Shown here: positions 4,135-6,069 of the stretch, one piece after another
Layout: each line of letters begins with the position of its first letter
Position numbering within the stretch: the first letter of the stretch is position 1
Origin: an uncultured Oscillospiraceae bacterium
GTDB taxonomy: Bacteria; Bacillota; Clostridia; Oscillospirales; Oscillospiraceae
Direction of reading: 5' to 3'
Length of the DNA stretch: 6,069 nucleotides
Assembly: GCA_910577415.1 (NCBI GenBank)
Contig: CAJTLK010000101.1
Coordinates: forward strand, 1-6,069
The notes under the pieces: model-generated
Databases searched by the model: none
What the model was told of the DNA's origin: nothing
What the model saw: the letters and a program-made list of their open reading frames with translations, nothing else
Made by a program: the position numbers and the translations under genes

Positions 4135-4365
4135 ATGAAGGAACTCCTCACTTACATCGCCCAAAACCTGGTGGACAACCCCGATCAGGTGGAGGTCTAC
4201 GAGCAGGTGGGCGACGGCGAAGTTTCCCTGGAGCTGCGGGTCGCACCGGAGGACATGGGCAAGGTGATCGGACGTCAGGGCCGTATCGCCAAGTGGATCC
4301 GTGTACTCATGCGCTCCGTCGGCCAGCGTCAGGGGACCCGGGTCTCCGTGGAGATCAGCGACTAA
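4135..4365 (+). CDS. khpA: KhpA, KH-domain RNA-binding protein (YlqC)
   Basis: 76 residues forming a single KH domain. In Firmicutes KhpA pairs with the Jag/R3H protein KhpB and binds many RNAs, affecting cell elongation and division; those roles come from other species. The N-terminus MKELLTYIAQNLVDNPDQV is typical. The KH core LELRVAPEDMGKVIGRQGRI contains the RNA-contacting GxxG loop GRQG (46-49), followed by KWIRVLMRSVGQRQGTRVS. A GGGAGGA site at 4119-4125 precedes the ATG by 9 nt. It is the last gene before the strong terminator at 4372-4405, so in this genome khpA is separated from rimM, its usual neighbour, by a CAT-like gene. KhpB is not in the window. Confidence 0.96.
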   Translation: MKELLTYIAQNLVDNPDQVEVYEQVGDGEVSLELRVAPEDMGKVIGRQGRIAKWIRVLMRSVGQRQGTRVSVEISD

Positions 4366-4371
4366 AGAGCG

Positions 4372-4405
4372 AAAAGGCGGCGGGGCATACCCCGCCGCCT
4401 TTTTC
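4372..4405 (+). terminator. Strong intrinsic terminator after khpA
   Basis: AAAAGGCGGCGGGG (4372-4385) pairs perfectly with CCCCGCCGCCTTTT (4390-4403) around CATA, giving a GC-rich 10-bp core plus four A-T pairs, then TTCCATTTTTC. It lies 6 nt after the khpA stop and only about 26 nt before the next gene, splitting the operon in two. Confidence 0.93.
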
Positions 4406-4419
4406 CATTTTTCTTTTAA

Positions 4420-4425
4420 GAGGTG
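4420..4425 (+). promoter_or_regulatory. Ribosome binding site of the CAT-like gene
   Basis: GAGGTG at 5 nt from the ATG at 4431 supports this start over an in-frame ATG at 4293, which lies inside khpA in another frame and would read across the terminator. Confidence 0.7.
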
Positions 4426-4430
4426 TTATC

Positions 4431-5096
4431 ATGAACTACACCTATCTCAATATGGACGCCTACCCCCGCAAGGCCCACTTTGACTATTTCCAGTCGATGG
4501 CCTACCCCTACGCGGGCGTTACCGTGGAGGTGGATATCACGGAATTCCTTTCCGCCGTTAAGGCCAAAGGACTGCCGTTCTTTCTCTCCTTCTGCCATTG
4601 TGTCGGCGGGGCAGCCAATTCCGTCCCTCAGCTGCGCCAGCGCATTTTGGATGGAAAGATCATTGAATTTGACTTCTGCCCCGCCTCCCACACTGTGGCC
4701 CTGCCCGACGGCACCTATTGTTACTGCACCCTGGACGTCGGCAAGCCCTTCTTTGACTTTCTGCGCTATGCCGCCGCGGCCCAGGAGGCGGCCAAGGTCC
4801 AGGGCAGCATTGAGGAGAGCGAGGAGGAGGCGTTGAGCCTTTTCTTTGTCTCCACCCTTCCCTGGGTCTCCTACACGGGGCTGGTCCAGCCCGTCCCCTT
4901 CCCCGCCGACAGCAACCCCCGCATCACCTGGGGAAGATACCACACCGCCGAAGGACGGACCCTTCTCCCCGTCTCCATTCTCTGCCACCACGCTCTGGTG
5001 GACGGGAGGCACATCGCGGCGTTCTACGACGCCCTGACCGAGCGGCTCAACGCCGCCACCACCCTCATCCAAGGAGGACCTACCGATGAAAAGTGA
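4431..5096 (+). CDS. Chloramphenicol acetyltransferase (CatA)-family O-acetyltransferase
   Basis: 221 residues, close to the 213-219 of classical type A CATs, which transfer acetyl from acetyl-CoA to the 3-hydroxyl of chloramphenicol as cytoplasmic trimers. The MNYTYLNMDAYPRKAHFDYF opening parallels known CATs (MNYTxFD...RREHFEFY). Catalytic motif HHALVDGRH (186-194) gives the base H187 and structural D191; S141 in STLPW corresponds to the transition-state-stabilising serine; PRITWGRYH and LLPVSI also match. So the active site looks intact. The drug pocket appears divergent and cysteine-rich (C55, C57, C83, C97, C99), so the substrate could be something else. It sits between khpA and rimM, after a terminator, and overlaps rimM by 11 nt, so translation of the two is probably coupled. 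GC-rich codon use resembles its neighbours, arguing against very recent transfer. Family confident, substrate not. Confidence 0.88.
   Translation: MNYTYLNMDAYPRKAHFDYFQSMAYPYAGVTVEVDITEFLSAVKAKGLPFFLSFCHCVGGAANSVPQLRQRILDGKIIEFDFCPASHTVALPDGTYCYCTLDVGKPFFDFLRYAAAAQEAAKVQGSIEESEEEALSLFFVSTLPWVSYTGLVQPVPFPADSNPRITWGRYHTAEGRTLLPVSILCHHALVDGRHIAAFYDALTERLNAATTLIQGGPTDEK
5071..5077 (+). promoter_or_regulatory. rimM ribosome binding site inside the CAT-like gene
   Basis: AAGGAGG, 8 nt before the rimM ATG at 5086, lies within the last codons of the CAT-like gene. This ties the 3' end of that gene to rimM translation and suggests the insertion is not recent. Confidence 0.85.
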
Positions 5097-5583
5097 GTTC
5101 TTAGAGACCGGCGAGATCGTCAATACCCATGGCGTCAGGGGTGAGGTCAAGATCATACCCTGGGCCGATTCTCCCGATTTCCTCTGCCGGTTCGACACTC
5201 TCTACATCGACGCCAAGCCAGTGAAGGTCCTCTCCTCCCGGGTCCACAAGACCGCTGTGCTCTGCACCCTGGAGGGGGTGGACACGGTGGAAACGGCCAT
5301 GAAACTCAAAGGCAAGGTGGTCTGCCTCCGCCGCGACCAGATACAGCTTCCCGAGGGGTATCACTTTTTGGTGGACCTGGTGGGGCTGAAGGCCATCGAC
5401 GCCGCCACCGGCGAGGAGCTGGGAGCGGTGGCGGAGGTCCTTCCCCTCCCCGCCCAGAACGTCTACGTGGTGCGGGGCAAGGGCAAGGAATATATGATCC
5501 CCGCCGTTCCCGCCTTTATCGTGGAGACCAATGAGGACGAGGGCTATATCAAGGTCAATCTCATCGAAGGGATGGGTGAATAA
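5086..5583 (+). CDS. rimM: 16S rRNA processing / 30S maturation factor RimM
   Basis: 165 residues, normal for the family. RimM binds S19 and helps mature the 30S head. The N-terminal barrel (about 1-85) begins FLETGEIVNTHGVRGEVKII, the signature of the family. The C-terminal PRC-barrel (about 92-165) has YHFLVDLVGLKAIDAATGEE, LGAVAEVL, NVYVV and KEYMIPAVPAFIV. The usual NDVYVV-like motif reads AQNVYVV, a mild variation. Its ATG overlaps the end of the CAT-like gene by 11 nt and its TAA shares one base with the trmD ATG, so expression depends on transcription through the CAT-like gene; no own promoter is seen. Confidence 0.96.
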   Translation: MKSEFLETGEIVNTHGVRGEVKIIPWADSPDFLCRFDTLYIDAKPVKVLSSRVHKTAVLCTLEGVDTVETAMKLKGKVVCLRRDQIQLPEGYHFLVDLVGLKAIDAATGEELGAVAEVLPLPAQNVYVVRGKGKEYMIPAVPAFIVETNEDEGYIKVNLIEGMGE

Positions 5584-6069
5584 TGTACCGCATCGACATA
5601 CTCACTCTTTTCGACATGACCGTGGGGGACGTGCTCTCCGAATCCATCCTGGGCCGTGCCCAGGAGCGGGACTTTCTCCGTATCGAGACCCACCAAATTC
5701 GGGACTATACCTTGAATAAGCAAAAGCAGGTGGACGACTATCCCTACGGCGGAGGCCGGGGGGCAGTGATGCAGGCCGATCCTCTCTACCAGTGCTGGAA
5801 GCATGTGGTAGATACCTACGGCGGGGGGCATACTATATACTTCTCCCCCGCCGGGACTACCTTTGACCAAGCCAAGGCCAAGACCCTGGCGGCGGACTAC
5901 GACCACCTGATCCTGGTCTGCGGCCACTACGAGGGCGTGGACGAGCGCTTTATCGAGGAGTGCGTGGACGAGGAGATCTCTTTGGGAGACTTTGTCCTCA
6001 CCGGGGGAGAAATTCCCGCCATGGCCCTCACCGACGCGGTGTGCCGTCTGGTGCCAGGGGTGCTCCCCG
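5583..6069 (+). CDS. trmD: tRNA (guanine-N1)-methyltransferase TrmD (C-terminus beyond window edge)
   Basis: TrmD methylates G37 next to the anticodon of tRNAs reading CUN, CCN and CGG, using S-adenosylmethionine, and so prevents frameshifting. 162 codons are visible of roughly 230-250. MYRIDILTLF opens the protein; YGGGRGAVMQADPL (55-68), SPAGTTFDQAKAKTLA (88-103), CGHYEGVDER (113-122) and SLGDFVLTGGEIPAM (133-147) are the trefoil-knot SPOUT motifs that hold SAM. The C-terminal tRNA-binding domain and the catalytic aspartate of the linker lie outside. The ATG overlaps the rimM stop (TAATG) and has only a weak GGGTGA-type site, pointing to translational coupling. The gene following in most Firmicutes is rplS, not visible here. 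Confidence 0.97.
   Translation, partial: MYRIDILTLFDMTVGDVLSESILGRAQERDFLRIETHQIRDYTLNKQKQVDDYPYGGGRGAVMQADPLYQCWKHVVDTYGGGHTIYFSPAGTTFDQAKAKTLAADYDHLILVCGHYEGVDERFIEECVDEEISLGDFVLTGGEIPAMALTDAVCRLVPGVLP

Noticed and set aside
4293..4430. Longer start for the CAT-like gene from ATG inside khpA
   Set aside because: Would overlap khpA in another frame and read through the terminator stem; the CAT family starts at MNYT.
4416..5198. 260-residue minus-strand open frame
   Set aside because: Gly/Val-rich antisense shadow of the CAT-like gene and rimM start.

Overview
The window looks like the chromosome of a GC-rich clostridial Firmicute, plausibly an Oscillospiraceae-type gut anaerobe. This is inferred from the ylxM-ffh-rpsP-khpA-rimM-trmD gene order typical of Firmicutes, strong AGGAGG-type ribosome binding sites, GC-rich codon use, and short AT-rich sigma-A promoters between genes. 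The exact genus cannot be fixed from the sequence alone. Almost everything here serves translation or protein export.

Left part (1-1016). A 5'-complete but C-terminally cut elongation factor P gene (efp) runs leftward from 422, with its own promoter at 481-509. A divergent promoter at 576-607 drives rightward tRNA-Ser(UGA) at 638-723. After about 160 nt of stacked hairpins comes tRNA-Ser(GCU) at 885-976, closed by a strong terminator.

Middle part (1016-1907). This is the least ordinary stretch. The last 22 nt of tRNA-Ser(GCU), followed by a related but diverged terminator, are repeated at 1100-1121. A 16-nt inverted copy of the same tRNA's T-arm lies between the two copies, beside two adjacent hairpins. 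This looks like the scar of a lost tRNA copy or of an integration at a tRNA 3' end. A small XRE-type regulator with a zinc ribbon (1240-1686) follows. It converges on leftward tRNA-Leu(CAA) (1772-1856), and the two share a 21-bp perfect bidirectional terminator stem.

Right part (1950-6069). A strong promoter (1956-1984), with an inverted repeat around the predicted transcription start, drives ylxM, ffh, rpsP and khpA. They encode an SRP-associated HTH protein, the SRP GTPase, ribosomal protein S16 and a KH-domain RNA chaperone. A strong intrinsic terminator follows khpA. A chloramphenicol-acetyltransferase-family gene (4431-5096) then sits between khpA and rimM and overlaps the rimM start by 11 nt. 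rimM overlaps trmD by one base, and trmD runs off the right edge. The CAT-like insertion plus terminator in an otherwise conserved operon is the most notable gene-level feature. No mobile-element gene, CRISPR array, riboswitch or rRNA is visible.
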